Shown: positions 1-6,486 of the stretch, in pieces
Numbering within the stretch: position 1 is the stretch's first letter
Layout of the letters: each line of letters opens with the position of its first letter
Assembly (NCBI GenBank): GCA_022827165.1
Contig: JAJDTN010000301.1
Location: 1 to 8,908 of the forward strand
Length of the DNA: 8,908 nt
Reading direction: 5' to 3'
Origin: Candidatus Latescibacterota bacterium
Lineage (GTDB): Bacteria > Latescibacterota > UBA2968 > UBA8231
Made by a program: the position numbers and the translations under genes
The notes under the pieces: generated by a model
What the model saw: the letters and a program-made list of their open reading frames with translations, nothing else
Database searches by the model: none
What the model was told of the DNA's origin: nothing

Positions 1-1
1 C

Positions 2-355
2 TGCGCCGCCAGCTGCCCGACGACCCTGTCCAAGCTGGGAGAGGTGGTCCGCCGTCTGCCGGCGCCGGCGGTGGAGGTGCTCCTGGTCAGCGTCGACCCC
101 GGGCACGATACACCCGAGGCGCTGGCCGCGTACTGCGCCGGCTACCCGTACCGCCTCACCGGCCTGACCGGGACCCCGGAGGCGGTGGCGGCGGTGGCCC
201 GGCAGTACGGCGCCGGCTTCGGACCGGACGACGACGGCGAGATCGGCCACACCTCCCGTACCTACCTGATCGATGGCGAGGGGGTGGTGCGGTTCCTGTT
301 CTCGGAGCAGGACGGCGTCGACAAGATGGCCGGCGTGATCCGCCGGCTCCTCTGA
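2..355 (+). CDS. SCO1/SenC family copper chaperone, 5'-truncated by window edge
   Basis: This is the C-terminal part (117 visible residues) of a thioredoxin-fold SCO protein; the reading frame is open to the left edge, so the true start lies outside. Two features identify it. The metal-binding CxxxC appears as CAASCPTTL right at the edge (Cys codons at 2-4 and 14-16). The distal copper-ligand His lies in GHTSRTYLID (His codon at 248-250). VSVDP, between the two, is also typical. SCO proteins bind copper, or act as thiol reductants, outside the cytoplasmic membrane and help load CuA of cytochrome oxidase. An internal ATG at 44 would delete the CxxxC and is rejected as the start. The stop is only 7 nt from the HupE-like gene, so the two are probably co-transcribed. 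It is distinct from the second SCO protein at 6487-7332, which has CPMLC and a C-terminal membrane anchor. A target other than the oxidase is possible. Confidence 0.88.
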   Translation, partial: CAASCPTTLSKLGEVVRRLPAPAVEVLLVSVDPGHDTPEALAAYCAGYPYRLTGLTGTPEAVAAVARQYGAGFGPDDDGEIGHTSRTYLIDGEGVVRFLFSEQDGVDKMAGVIRRLL

Positions 356-362
356 AAGGGAG

Positions 363-1460
363 ATGATGCTGCGCTGTGGAGTGATTCTCGCCTTTTGTCT
401 CGGTGCCGGCGCCGCCGGCGCTCACGAGATGAACCGGAGCTATACGCTGGTGAGCGTCGGCGACGACAGCCTCCGGCTCTCGGTCACCCTCAACGACCTC
501 GACCTGCGGAGCCTGGTACCCAGCCTGGACCGCAACGGCGATCAAGCCCTCTGGGCGCAGGAGATGCTCGACGGGGCCTCCGAGGCCGCCGATACCCTCC
601 GGAAGAGGATCTCCCTGAGGGCCGCCGGCGCCGGCCTGGAGCTTGGCCAGGCGACGGTGGAGCCTGATCTCGACAGCGAGGGCGACCTCGTCGCCCGGTT
701 CAGGGCCCGGGCGGAGACCCCCGCCGGGGCCGACCGCCTGGATCTGGACCTCTCCCGCTACCTGGCCCCTCTCTCCGAGGACCACCGCATCCTCCTCCGC
801 ATCCAGGTCCCCGGCCAGCCGGTGGAGGCCGCCGTCCTCTCCGCGGGCGAGCCGGTCCACCGGATCGGCCTGTCCGCCTGGGAGCGCGAGAGCCTCTGGT
901 CGCAGGCGGCGCGCTTCCTCGTCCTCGGCGTGGAGCACATCTTCCTCGGGTACGACCACGTCCTGTTCCTCCTCGCCCTGATCGTCGTGGGCTCCCGGCT
1001 GGGGGTCCTGGTGAAGATCGTCACCGCCTTCACCGTGGCCCACAGCATCACCCTGGTCCTGGCGGCCCTGGAGTGGGTGAGTCTGCCCTCGCGCCTCGTC
1101 GAGTCGGGGATCGCCCTGAGCATCGCCTACGTGGCGGCCGAGAACTTCTGGCTGCGCCGCGTCGATCACCGCTGGATCCTGACTTTCTGCTTCGGCTTCG
1201 TGCACGGATTCGGATTCGCCAACGTGCTGCGCGATCTCGGCCTGCCCTCGCGCGGGCTGGTTACCTCCCTCCTGGCCTTCAACGTCGGCGTCGAGGTCGG
1301 GCAGGTGGCCATCGTCGCCCTGCTCTGTCCCCTCATCCTCTGGTCCGCCCGACGGCCCACCCACCTCCGCATCGTGCAAGGTGTCTCCGCCGTCATCCTC
1401 CTCTTCGGCATCGGCTGGCTCGTGGAGCGGGTCCTCGACCTCGACTACATGCCGATGTAG
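363..1460 (+). CDS. HupE/UreJ_2-type membrane protein with exported N-terminal domain
   Basis: The 365-residue protein has a signal peptide (about residues 1-20, with AGA-H at the likely cleavage site). A soluble extracytoplasmic domain follows (about 21-175), then a multi-helix membrane domain (about 180-360). The membrane part carries the HupE/UreJ motifs: GVEHIFLGYDHVLFLLAL at 189-206, TAFTVAHSITL at 221-231, FGFVHGFGFA at 277-286 and FNVGVEVGQ further on. The family is associated with transition-metal (Ni/Co) permeases, but the substrate of this long two-domain type is not established. Cleavage would leave His21 at the mature N terminus, and the partner gene is a copper-type SCO, so a copper role is a plausible inference. 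Residues 56-67 resemble an EF-hand loop. Two tandem ATGs (363, 366) follow AAGGGAG; the second has better spacing, so the start is uncertain by one codon. It lies 7 nt after SCO and 10 nt before ppgK. Confidence 0.85.
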   Translation: MMLRCGVILAFCLGAGAAGAHEMNRSYTLVSVGDDSLRLSVTLNDLDLRSLVPSLDRNGDQALWAQEMLDGASEAADTLRKRISLRAAGAGLELGQATVEPDLDSEGDLVARFRARAETPAGADRLDLDLSRYLAPLSEDHRILLRIQVPGQPVEAAVLSAGEPVHRIGLSAWERESLWSQAARFLVLGVEHIFLGYDHVLFLLALIVVGSRLGVLVKIVTAFTVAHSITLVLAALEWVSLPSRLVESGIALSIAYVAAENFWLRRVDHRWILTFCFGFVHGFGFANVLRDLGLPSRGLVTSLLAFNVGVEVGQVAIVALLCPLILWSARRPTHLRIVQGVSAVILLFGIGWLVERVLDLDYMPM

Positions 1461-1470
1461 TCTTTTCGCC

Positions 1471-2214
1471 GTGGCCGTACTCGGTATCGACATCGGAGGC
1501 ACCGGCATCAAGGGCGCCCTGGTCGACGGCTCGGGGGGAGGACTCCTCGGCGAGCGTTTCCGGGTGAGGACCCCCCAGCCGGCCACGCCCGGGACCGTGG
1601 CGGAGGGGGTGGTCCGGATCGTGGAGCACTTCGACTGGAAGGGCCCGGTGGGGGCGGGGTTCCCCGCCGTCGTCCGCCAGGGACAGGTGTGCACGGCGGC
1701 GAATATCGACGACTCGTGGATCGGCAGGAATGCGGAGGCCATCTTCGGGGAAGCCACGGGATGCCCCTTCTCGGTCCTCAACGATGCCGACGCGGCGGGC
1801 ATGGCGGAGATGCGTTTCGGGGCGGGACGGGGGCGCTCGGGCGTCGTCCTCGTTCTCACCATCGGCACCGGCATCGGCTCGGCCCTCTTCACCGACGGCC
1901 GGCTGGTCCCCAACACCGAGTTCGGCCACATCGAGATGGACGGCAAGGCCGCCGAGGAGCGGACCTCGGCGCGGGTCCGCACCCGCCGCAGACTGAGTTG
2001 GAAACGGTGGGCCTCCCGCGTCGACGCCTATCTGCAGAGGGTGTCATTCTACCTGTGGCCCGAACTGATCATCATCGGCGGCGGCGTGAGCAAGAGACAC
2101 GAGAAGTTCCTGCCCCACCTGACCGTCGACTGCGAGATCGTACCCGCCCGGCTTCGCAACGAGGCGGGAATCATCGGCGCCGCGGCGGCGGCGGATCGCG
2201 GCCCCGGCCATTGA
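1471..2214 (+). CDS. ppgK: Polyphosphate glucokinase (ROK family)
   Basis: The 247-residue cytoplasmic sugar kinase is predicted to phosphorylate glucose to glucose-6-phosphate using polyphosphate (often also ATP). It carries the N-terminal phosphate motif [11 protein letters not shown] (residues 5-15), a TPQPATP segment, [18 protein letters not shown] with catalytic Asp105, [24 protein letters not shown] (about 147-158) and IIIGGGVS near the C terminus. By recall, the collinear match to actinobacterial PpgK is close, including PNTEFGH and the absence of the ROK zinc-binding CxCGxxGC motif. Its length is near the roughly 265 residues of the mycobacterial enzyme. The GTG at 1471 is chosen because it begins directly before the conserved strand; the longer frame from 1381 adds a low-complexity Ser-rich stretch overlapping the upstream gene. 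No clear Shine-Dalgarno precedes the GTG, so translation may depend on reinitiation after the HupE-like stop 10 nt upstream. Confidence 0.92.
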   Translation: MAVLGIDIGGTGIKGALVDGSGGGLLGERFRVRTPQPATPGTVAEGVVRIVEHFDWKGPVGAGFPAVVRQGQVCTAANIDDSWIGRNAEAIFGEATGCPFSVLNDADAAGMAEMRFGAGRGRSGVVLVLTIGTGIGSALFTDGRLVPNTEFGHIEMDGKAAEERTSARVRTRRRLSWKRWASRVDAYLQRVSFYLWPELIIIGGGVSKRHEKFLPHLTVDCEIVPARLRNEAGIIGAAAAADRGPGH

Positions 2215-2239
2215 GGGGCCGCGGGGACACCCGTACAAT
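2211..2239 (+). promoter_or_regulatory. Candidate sigma-70 promoter for the GroES-like gene
   Basis: TTGAGG at 2211-2216 (4 of 6 to TTGACA) and TACAAT at 2234-2239 (5 of 6 to TATAAT) are separated by exactly 17 bp in otherwise very GC-rich DNA. The -35 element overlaps the ppgK stop codon. Transcription would start near 2246, leaving a leader of about 47 nt. No CIRCE-type inverted repeat (the HrcA operator often found at groE) is visible in the leader. The elements fit well, but the call rests on consensus match only. Confidence 0.55.
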
Positions 2240-2277
2240 TTCACGGCCGCAAGGCAGCGCCCCCGAGAGAGAGAAGC

Positions 2278-2282
2278 GAGGA
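2278..2282 (+). promoter_or_regulatory. Ribosome binding site of the GroES-like gene
   Basis: GAGGA ends 10 nt before the ATG at 2293, within a purine-rich run (GAGAGAGAGAAGCGAGGA). The spacing is slightly long but supports the chosen start. No alternative in-frame start has a better site. Confidence 0.5.
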
Positions 2283-2292
2283 CATCCGAACC

Positions 2293-2694
2293 ATGTTGCG
2301 AGGTGACAAGGAGTTGCTCGTCGTAGGCGACCGCGTGCTGGTACGCGTCGATGAGCAGGAGCAGCGCACCGAGGTGGGGCTCTATCTGCCCCCGACGGCG
2401 CTTGAGAAGGAGAACGTGCAGAGCGGGCGGATCGAGGAGGTGGGCCCGGGAATCCCCCTGCCGCCGAAGGGCGACGAAGACGACGTGCCCTGGGCGGAGT
2501 CGGGTTCGGAGGCGGAGATGCGCTTCATTCCCCTGCAGGCGCAGAAAGGGGATCACGCCATCTACGCGCGCAAGGAGGCGGTGGAGATCAAGTTCGACAA
2601 CGAGAAATTCGTCGTCGTCCCCCAAACGGCGATTCTCGTGCTGATCCGGTCGACGGGGGTCTTCGATCTCGAGCCGTCAGGAGAGGAGAGCTGA
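2293..2694 (+). CDS. Extended GroES-like (Cpn10 family) co-chaperonin
   Basis: The 133-residue protein has a Cpn10 fold signature: VGDRVLVRVD (11-20), a mobile-loop-like region with EVGLYLPP (27-34), SGRIEEVGPG (44-53), KGDHAIY (85-91) and a C-terminal strand block ending in VVVPQTAILVLI (107-118). Classical GroES is about 97 residues. The extra length comes from an acidic, Pro-rich insertion at about 52-82, where GroES has its short roof loop, and from a short acidic C-terminal tail. GLYLPP lies where GroES has the hydrophobic tripeptide that docks on GroEL, so GroEL binding remains plausible. No groEL lies nearby, which points to a paralogue of the housekeeping groES. I recall similar extended GroES-like proteins in Bacteroidota and other phyla, with no assigned function. 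It appears to be transcribed from its own promoter and ends at the shared terminator. Confidence 0.82.
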   Translation: MLRGDKELLVVGDRVLVRVDEQEQRTEVGLYLPPTALEKENVQSGRIEEVGPGIPLPPKGDEDDVPWAESGSEAEMRFIPLQAQKGDHAIYARKEAVEIKFDNEKFVVVPQTAILVLIRSTGVFDLEPSGEES

Positions 2695-2724
2695 GGAACC
2701 CCGCAGTCGCTCCACACACGGAAA

Positions 2725-2756
2725 AACGCCCTGTCCGGCTGTCCGGGCAGGGCGTT
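2725..2756. terminator. Bidirectional Rho-independent terminator
   Basis: The arms 2725-2738 and 2743-2756 form a 14-bp stem: nine perfect pairs, AACGCCCTG with CAGGGCGTT, then T-G, C-G, C-G, G-C and G-C. The loop is the 4-nt CTGT. On the plus strand the stem is followed by C and then six Ts (2758-2763), which ends the GroES-like transcript. On the minus strand it is followed by a T run (five Ts, two of them in the stem), which ends the oxidase operon after coxD. It sits in the 84-nt gap between the two convergent genes. Confidence 0.93.
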
Positions 2757-2778
2757 CTTTTTTGCCGTCGAGCCCCCG

Positions 2779-3132
2779 TTACAGGAGATCCAGGAAGTGC
2801 ACCGGCGGCGGCGTTTCCCAATCGCGGGAGACGTAGTCCTGCATGGTGAGGGCGAACATGATGAGCATCCAGAAGAACCCGGCGGCGGCGAAGACCCACA
2901 TGAGGGGCGTGTTGTAGCGCACGTGCATGAAGAACAACACCACGAGGGTGGCCTTGAAGACGGCGATGGCAAGAGCCACCGGGGTATTCAAGGGGCCCAT
3001 CTCGACGAAGGCCGCCAGCACCGTGATGACGGTGAAGACGAAGAGGAGGGAGACGATGGTCACGTACGTCCTGACGGGCAGGACGTGGTGCTCGCCTCCG
3101 GAAGGATGGTGGCCGGCTTGGAGGTCGCTCAT
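2779..3132 (-). CDS. coxD: Cytochrome c oxidase subunit IV, prokaryotic type
   Basis: The 117-residue small membrane subunit belongs to the prokaryotic COX4 family (CtaF/CyoD-like). It has three predicted helices (about 21-43, 50-71 and 76-97) and the family hallmark [15 protein letters not shown] (59-73). Subunit IV is not catalytic; it packs against subunits I and III of A-type oxidases and supports assembly. Its N terminus is His-rich ([10 protein letters not shown], 7-16). The start at 3132 is chosen because its ATG overlaps the coxC TGA in an ATGA junction. The longer frame to 3288 would add 52 residues wholly inside coxC, with no membrane-protein character. It is the last gene of the operon, with its stop 22 nt before the terminator hairpin. 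Confidence 0.9.
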   Translation of the reverse strand: MSDLQAGHHPSGGEHHVLPVRTYVTIVSLLFVFTVITVLAAFVEMGPLNTPVALAIAVFKATLVVLFFMHVRYNTPLMWVFAAAGFFWMLIMFALTMQDYVSRDWETPPPVHFLDLL

Positions 3133-3824
3133 AGCAGGCGAATCCAGGGATCGCGTCCGATGAGGTAGAGCAGGGGGAAGAGGAAGATCCAGACGATGTC
3201 CACGAAGTGCCAGTAGAGACCGAAGTTCTCGATGGGACTGTAGTACTCGCTCGAGTAGGTGCCGCGCCGGATCTTGGGTAACAGCCACAGCATGATGCCG
3301 ATGCCGATCACCATGTGCAGGGCGTGCATGCCGGTCATGGCGAAGTAGAAGGAGAAGAAGATCTTCAGCTGGGGTTTCAGGGCCCCCAGCTCGTGGACCT
3401 CACCCGAATCCGGGTAGACTCCGAAGCTGGCGCCCGGGATCAGTCCGTCGTGGTACTTGTGGGAGTACTCGATGTACTTGACTCCCAGGAAGATCGAGCC
3501 GAGGACAAGGGTCGCCAGGATCCAGTTCTGCAGGCTTCGGCTGCGCCCCGTCTGGGCGGCGCGCACGGCCATGGCCACGGTGAAGGAGCTGGCGATGAGG
3601 ACCGCCGTGTTGAGGGCGCCCCACTCGATGGGCAGGCGGTTGCTGCCGTCGACGAAGGCCGCCAGGTACTCGTAGCGGTAGACGGTGTACCCGGCGAACA
3701 TCCCCCCGAAGAACATGATCTCCTGGGCGAGGAAGGCCCACATGCCCATGTTCGCGGCCTCGTACTGCTGGTTCAGGTCGTCGAACTGGTGCTGGAGAGC
3801 CGGGTTTTGCGCGGTCGTGTTCAT
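3129..3824 (-). CDS. coxC: Cytochrome c oxidase subunit III
   Basis: The 231-residue subunit III of the heme-copper oxidase has five predicted helices (about 26-48, 68-90, 100-118, 155-182 and 203-222). This matches the short bacterial type rather than the seven-helix mitochondrial form. Family marks are [10 protein letters not shown] with conserved Glu35, [20 protein letters not shown] with Glu119, GMHALHM (His167, His170) and [17 protein letters not shown] (204-220). Subunit III holds no redox centre; it stabilises subunit I and its proton uptake. The ATG at 3824 is chosen because it follows the coxA stop by 7 nt with AGAGG just upstream. The frame extends to 3878 but then overlaps coxA with a charged, non-family sequence. 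Its stop overlaps the coxD start by 4 nt. Confidence 0.95.
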   Translation of the reverse strand: MNTTAQNPALQHQFDDLNQQYEAANMGMWAFLAQEIMFFGGMFAGYTVYRYEYLAAFVDGSNRLPIEWGALNTAVLIASSFTVAMAVRAAQTGRSRSLQNWILATLVLGSIFLGVKYIEYSHKYHDGLIPGASFGVYPDSGEVHELGALKPQLKIFFSFYFAMTGMHALHMVIGIGIMLWLLPKIRRGTYSSEYYSPIENFGLYWHFVDIVWIFLFPLLYLIGRDPWIRLL

Positions 3825-3831
3825 CCTCTGG

Positions 3832-5526
3832 TCACCTGGATCCGGCCACCGGCTCGCTCTCGGGCGCATGGCTGGCATCGGCCAGGGTCACGTCCTCCTC
3901 CTCGTAGGCGTAGGCCTCCTTGGTGACTACCGGCGTGGAATGGAAGTTGTGGAGCGACGGAGGCGAGGGGATCTCCCACTCCAGGCCCTTGGCGCGCCAC
4001 GGGTTCGGCCCCGCAGGGGCTCCCCGCACGAGAGACCAGAGGAGGCAGATGAAGAGGGCCATGTAGCCAAGTCCGAGGATCGTGGCCCCCATCGTCGACG
4101 AGACGTGGAGGAGCTGGAACTCCTCGGGGTAGACGTGGTAGCGGCGGGGCATGCCCAGGTAGCCGAGGACGAACTGGGGGAAGAAGGTGAAGTTGAATCC
4201 CAGGAAGATCAGGATCGCCCCCGCCTTGCCCCAGGCCTCGGAGTACATGCGGCCCGTGATCTTCGGCCACCAGAAGTGCAGTCCCGAGAGGTAGGCCATC
4301 ACCATGCCGCCCACCATGACGTAGTGGAAGTGGGCGACGACGAAGTACGTGTCGTGCAGGTGGATGTCGGTGGCCAGGGTGGACAGGAAGAGCCCGGTGA
4401 GGCCGCCCACGAGAAAAAGCCCTATGAAGCCGAGGCTGTAGAGCATGGGGGACTCGAGGGAAACCGACCCGCGGTAGAGGGTGGCGGTCCAGTTGAAGAT
4501 CTTCACCGCCGTGGGCACGGCGATGAGGAAGGTGATGAAGGAGAACACCATGCCCGCGTAGATCGACTGGCCCGTGGTGAACATGTGGTGTCCCCAGACC
4601 AGGAAGCCGAGGACGGCGATGGCCAGGCTCGAGAAGGCGACGAAACTGTATCCGAAGACGCGCTTGCGGGAGAAGCAGGCGATGACCTCGCTGATCACGC
4701 CGAAGCCGGGAACGATCATGATGTACACGGCGGGATGCGAGTAGAACCAGAACAGGTGCTGGAAGAGTATGGGGTCGCCGCCGAGGCTGGGGTCGAAGAT
4801 GCCGATGTGGAGCACGCGTTCCAGCGCCAGCAGCAGCAGGGTGATGGCGATGACCGGCGTGCCCAGGATCATGATCAGGCTCGTGGCGTACTGGGCCCAG
4901 ATGAACAAGGGCAGCCGGAACCAGGTCATCCCGGGGGCGCGCATCTTGTGAATGGTGGTGAGGAAGTTGACGCCCGTGAGAATCGAGGAGAAGCCGTTGA
5001 TGAACACCCCGGTGAGGGCGAGGGCCACGTAGCCGCTCGCGTAGGTCGAGCTGTAGGGCGTGTAGAAGGTCCAGCCCGTGTCGATGCCGCCCATGATGAT
5101 GGCCAGGGTGGCCAGGGACCCGCCCACGATGTAGCAGTACCAACTGAGCAGGTTGAGCTTCGGGAAAGCGACGTCCTTGGCGCCGATCATGATGGGGATG
5201 ACGAAGTTGCCGAGGACGGCGGGCACGGAGGGGATGAGGAAGAAGAAGATCATCGCCACGCCGTGCATGGTGAACATCTTGTTGTACGTGTCGGCCTCGA
5301 GGACGTCTCCCTGGGGGGTCAGCAACTCGAGGCGGATCAGCGCCGCGAAGAGGCCTCCGATGATGAAGAACAGGGTCGTCACCAGGAGGTAGAGGATGCC
5401 GATGCGCTTGTGGTCGAGGGTCAGCAGCCAGGAGGCGATCCCGTACCGGGCGTTGAGGTAGTTCTCCTCCTCGCCGCCGTGGTGCCCGTTGCCGTGGGTC
5501 GTCGGTTCAGCTGTCGTCGTGGTCAT
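3832..5526 (-). CDS. coxA: Cytochrome c oxidase subunit I, A2-type (YSHP) heme-copper oxidase
   Basis: The 564-residue catalytic subunit has 12 predicted helices. Ligands are visible: His88 ([10 protein letters not shown]) and His401 for heme a, His399 for heme a3 (VVAHFHYV), and His264, His313 and His314 for CuB. Tyr268 is in position for the His-Tyr crosslink. The D-channel entry is kept as Asn107 and Asp118 (IGAKDVAFP), and the K-channel as Thr339 and Lys342 (VPTAVK). The helix-VI Glu of A1 enzymes is absent. The sequence reads FYSHPAVY (261-268), so Tyr262 and Ser263 mark the A2 subclass, as in Rhodothermus and Thermus caa3 oxidases. The soluble C-terminal tail (about 501-564) carries NPW...LEWEIPSPP, common in such oxidases. 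The N terminus is His/Gly-rich. GAGGCGGAG lies just before the ATG, and the coxB stop is 9 nt upstream. Confidence 0.98.
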   Translation of the reverse strand: MTTTTAEPTTHGNGHHGGEEENYLNARYGIASWLLTLDHKRIGILYLLVTTLFFIIGGLFAALIRLELLTPQGDVLEADTYNKMFTMHGVAMIFFFLIPSVPAVLGNFVIPIMIGAKDVAFPKLNLLSWYCYIVGGSLATLAIIMGGIDTGWTFYTPYSSTYASGYVALALTGVFINGFSSILTGVNFLTTIHKMRAPGMTWFRLPLFIWAQYATSLIMILGTPVIAITLLLLALERVLHIGIFDPSLGGDPILFQHLFWFYSHPAVYIMIVPGFGVISEVIACFSRKRVFGYSFVAFSSLAIAVLGFLVWGHHMFTTGQSIYAGMVFSFITFLIAVPTAVKIFNWTATLYRGSVSLESPMLYSLGFIGLFLVGGLTGLFLSTLATDIHLHDTYFVVAHFHYVMVGGMVMAYLSGLHFWWPKITGRMYSEAWGKAGAILIFLGFNFTFFPQFVLGYLGMPRRYHVYPEEFQLLHVSSTMGATILGLGYMALFICLLWSLVRGAPAGPNPWRAKGLEWEIPSPPSLHNFHSTPVVTKEAYAYEEEDVTLADASHAPESEPVAGSR

Positions 5527-5535
5527 GGCTCCGCC

Positions 5536-6471
5536 TCACTCGCTGGCGCCGAGGGACTTGATGTAGGTGATGAGCTGGAGCAGGGTCTCCTCGCTGATCT
5601 GCCCCTGGAAGGTGGGCATGATCGGGTCATAGCCCTTCACCAGTTTCGTCGCCGGCGCGAGGATCGACTCGCGCAGGTAGCTCTCGTCGACCAGGGCCAT
5701 ATCGCCCGAGGCGAGCTCCACCTGCTCGCCGAAAAGACCGACCAGGGTGGGGCCGCGGCCGATGGACTCGGCCTTGTGGCAGGTGGCGCATCCCAGCTGT
5801 TCGAACTGGCGCTCCCCCGCCTCGGCCATGGTCTCGCCGCTGACTCCGCCGCCGAGCCACTCCTGGTAGTCCTCCGGCTCCATCACGTACACCGTGCCGA
5901 TCATGGTGGAGTGCTGGGTGCCGCAGTACTCGGCGCAGAACAGGTGGTACTCGCCCGTCTTGGTGGCCTCGAACCAGATCGTGTTGTAGCGGCCGGGCAC
6001 GACGTCCTTCTTGGTGCGGAAGGCGGGCACCGAGAAGGCGTGGATCACGTCCTCCGAGGTCATGGTCAACTGCACCGGCTGATTGACGGGAATGTGGAGC
6101 TCGTTGATCTCGCGTCGGCCCTCGGGGTGCTGGATCTTCCACATCCACTGCTTGCCCACGACGTAGATGTCGATGGCGTTGGTGGGCGAGCGGTACATGC
6201 GGTAGTAGACCTCGGCTCCCAGGGTGAAGACGCCGATGGCCATGAACAGGGGGATGATGCTCCAGGCCACCTCGAGGGGGATCGAGCCGTGGACGGGATG
6301 GGGGCGGTCGTCGTCGGAGCGCCTGCGGTACTTGATGGCGAAGATCACCAGGACGATGACCACGCCCGCCGCGAAGAGGACGCTGAGCCCCACCAGCAGG
6401 AAGTACAGCAGATCCACCTGCAGGGCGAAAGTGGAGGCCAGGTCGGGATGGAGGGGGAATTCCTTCGACAT
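5536..6471 (-). CDS. coxB: Cytochrome c oxidase subunit II fused to cytochrome c (caa3-type)
   Basis: The 311-residue protein has two membrane helices (about 20-47 and 66-90), a periplasmic CuA cupredoxin domain (about 100-205) and a C-terminal class I cytochrome c domain (about 212-311). CuA ligands are His144, Cys179, Glu181 (carbonyl), Cys183, His187 and Met190 (FCAEYCGTQHSTM). GKQWMWK (106-112) is the aromatic electron-entry segment. Heme c is bound by Cys228, Cys231 and His232 (GCATCHK), with Met285 (PIMPTF) the likely sixth ligand. Glu67 (PLEVAW) corresponds to the K-channel entrance Glu of subunit II. The fused heme makes this a caa3 oxidase that can receive electrons directly from ACIII. 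No cleavable signal peptide is evident, and the first helix probably anchors it. The Shine-Dalgarno is weak; the SCO stop lies 15 nt upstream, so coupling is likely. Confidence 0.97.
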   Translation of the reverse strand: MSKEFPLHPDLASTFALQVDLLYFLLVGLSVLFAAGVVIVLVIFAIKYRRRSDDDRPHPVHGSIPLEVAWSIIPLFMAIGVFTLGAEVYYRMYRSPTNAIDIYVVGKQWMWKIQHPEGRREINELHIPVNQPVQLTMTSEDVIHAFSVPAFRTKKDVVPGRYNTIWFEATKTGEYHLFCAEYCGTQHSTMIGTVYVMEPEDYQEWLGGGVSGETMAEAGERQFEQLGCATCHKAESIGRGPTLVGLFGEQVELASGDMALVDESYLRESILAPATKLVKGYDPIMPTFQGQISEETLLQLITYIKSLGASE

Positions 6472-6486
6472 CGTATGCGGGCTCGG

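Noticed and set aside
44..355. A complete 103-residue protein starting at 44
   Set aside because: The upstream in-frame codons encode the SCO CxxxC motif, so this is an internal codon of a gene cut by the window edge.
1381..1470. An upstream GTG start for ppgK, overlapping the HupE-like gene
   Set aside because: The added 30 residues are Ser-rich shadow sequence, whereas the family normally starts right before the GIDIGGTG motif.
156..1982. A 608-codon open frame on the minus strand opposite SCO, the HupE-like gene and ppgK
   Set aside because: It is the same kind of GC-bias shadow: Pro, Arg, Gly, Asp-rich, no domain, no ribosome binding site and antisense to recognised genes.
3133..3288. 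A 52-residue N-terminal extension of CoxD
   Set aside because: It lies entirely within coxC in another frame. The ATGA junction at 3129-3132 gives the normal start and usual family length.
3825..3878. An 18-residue N-terminal extension of CoxC
   Set aside because: It overlaps the coxA coding end, does not resemble the family, and the ATG at 3824 has AGAGG directly upstream.
4440..4475. Apparent loss of the K-channel Lys in CoxA (Glu358 in [10 protein letters not shown] where some A1 enzymes read FKTPML)
   Set aside because: Counting from the CuB His pair against the bovine subunit, the K-channel Lys belongs to the PTGVK motif. It is present here as Lys342 in VPTAVK, with Thr339. The Lys in FKTPML is a different, variable position.
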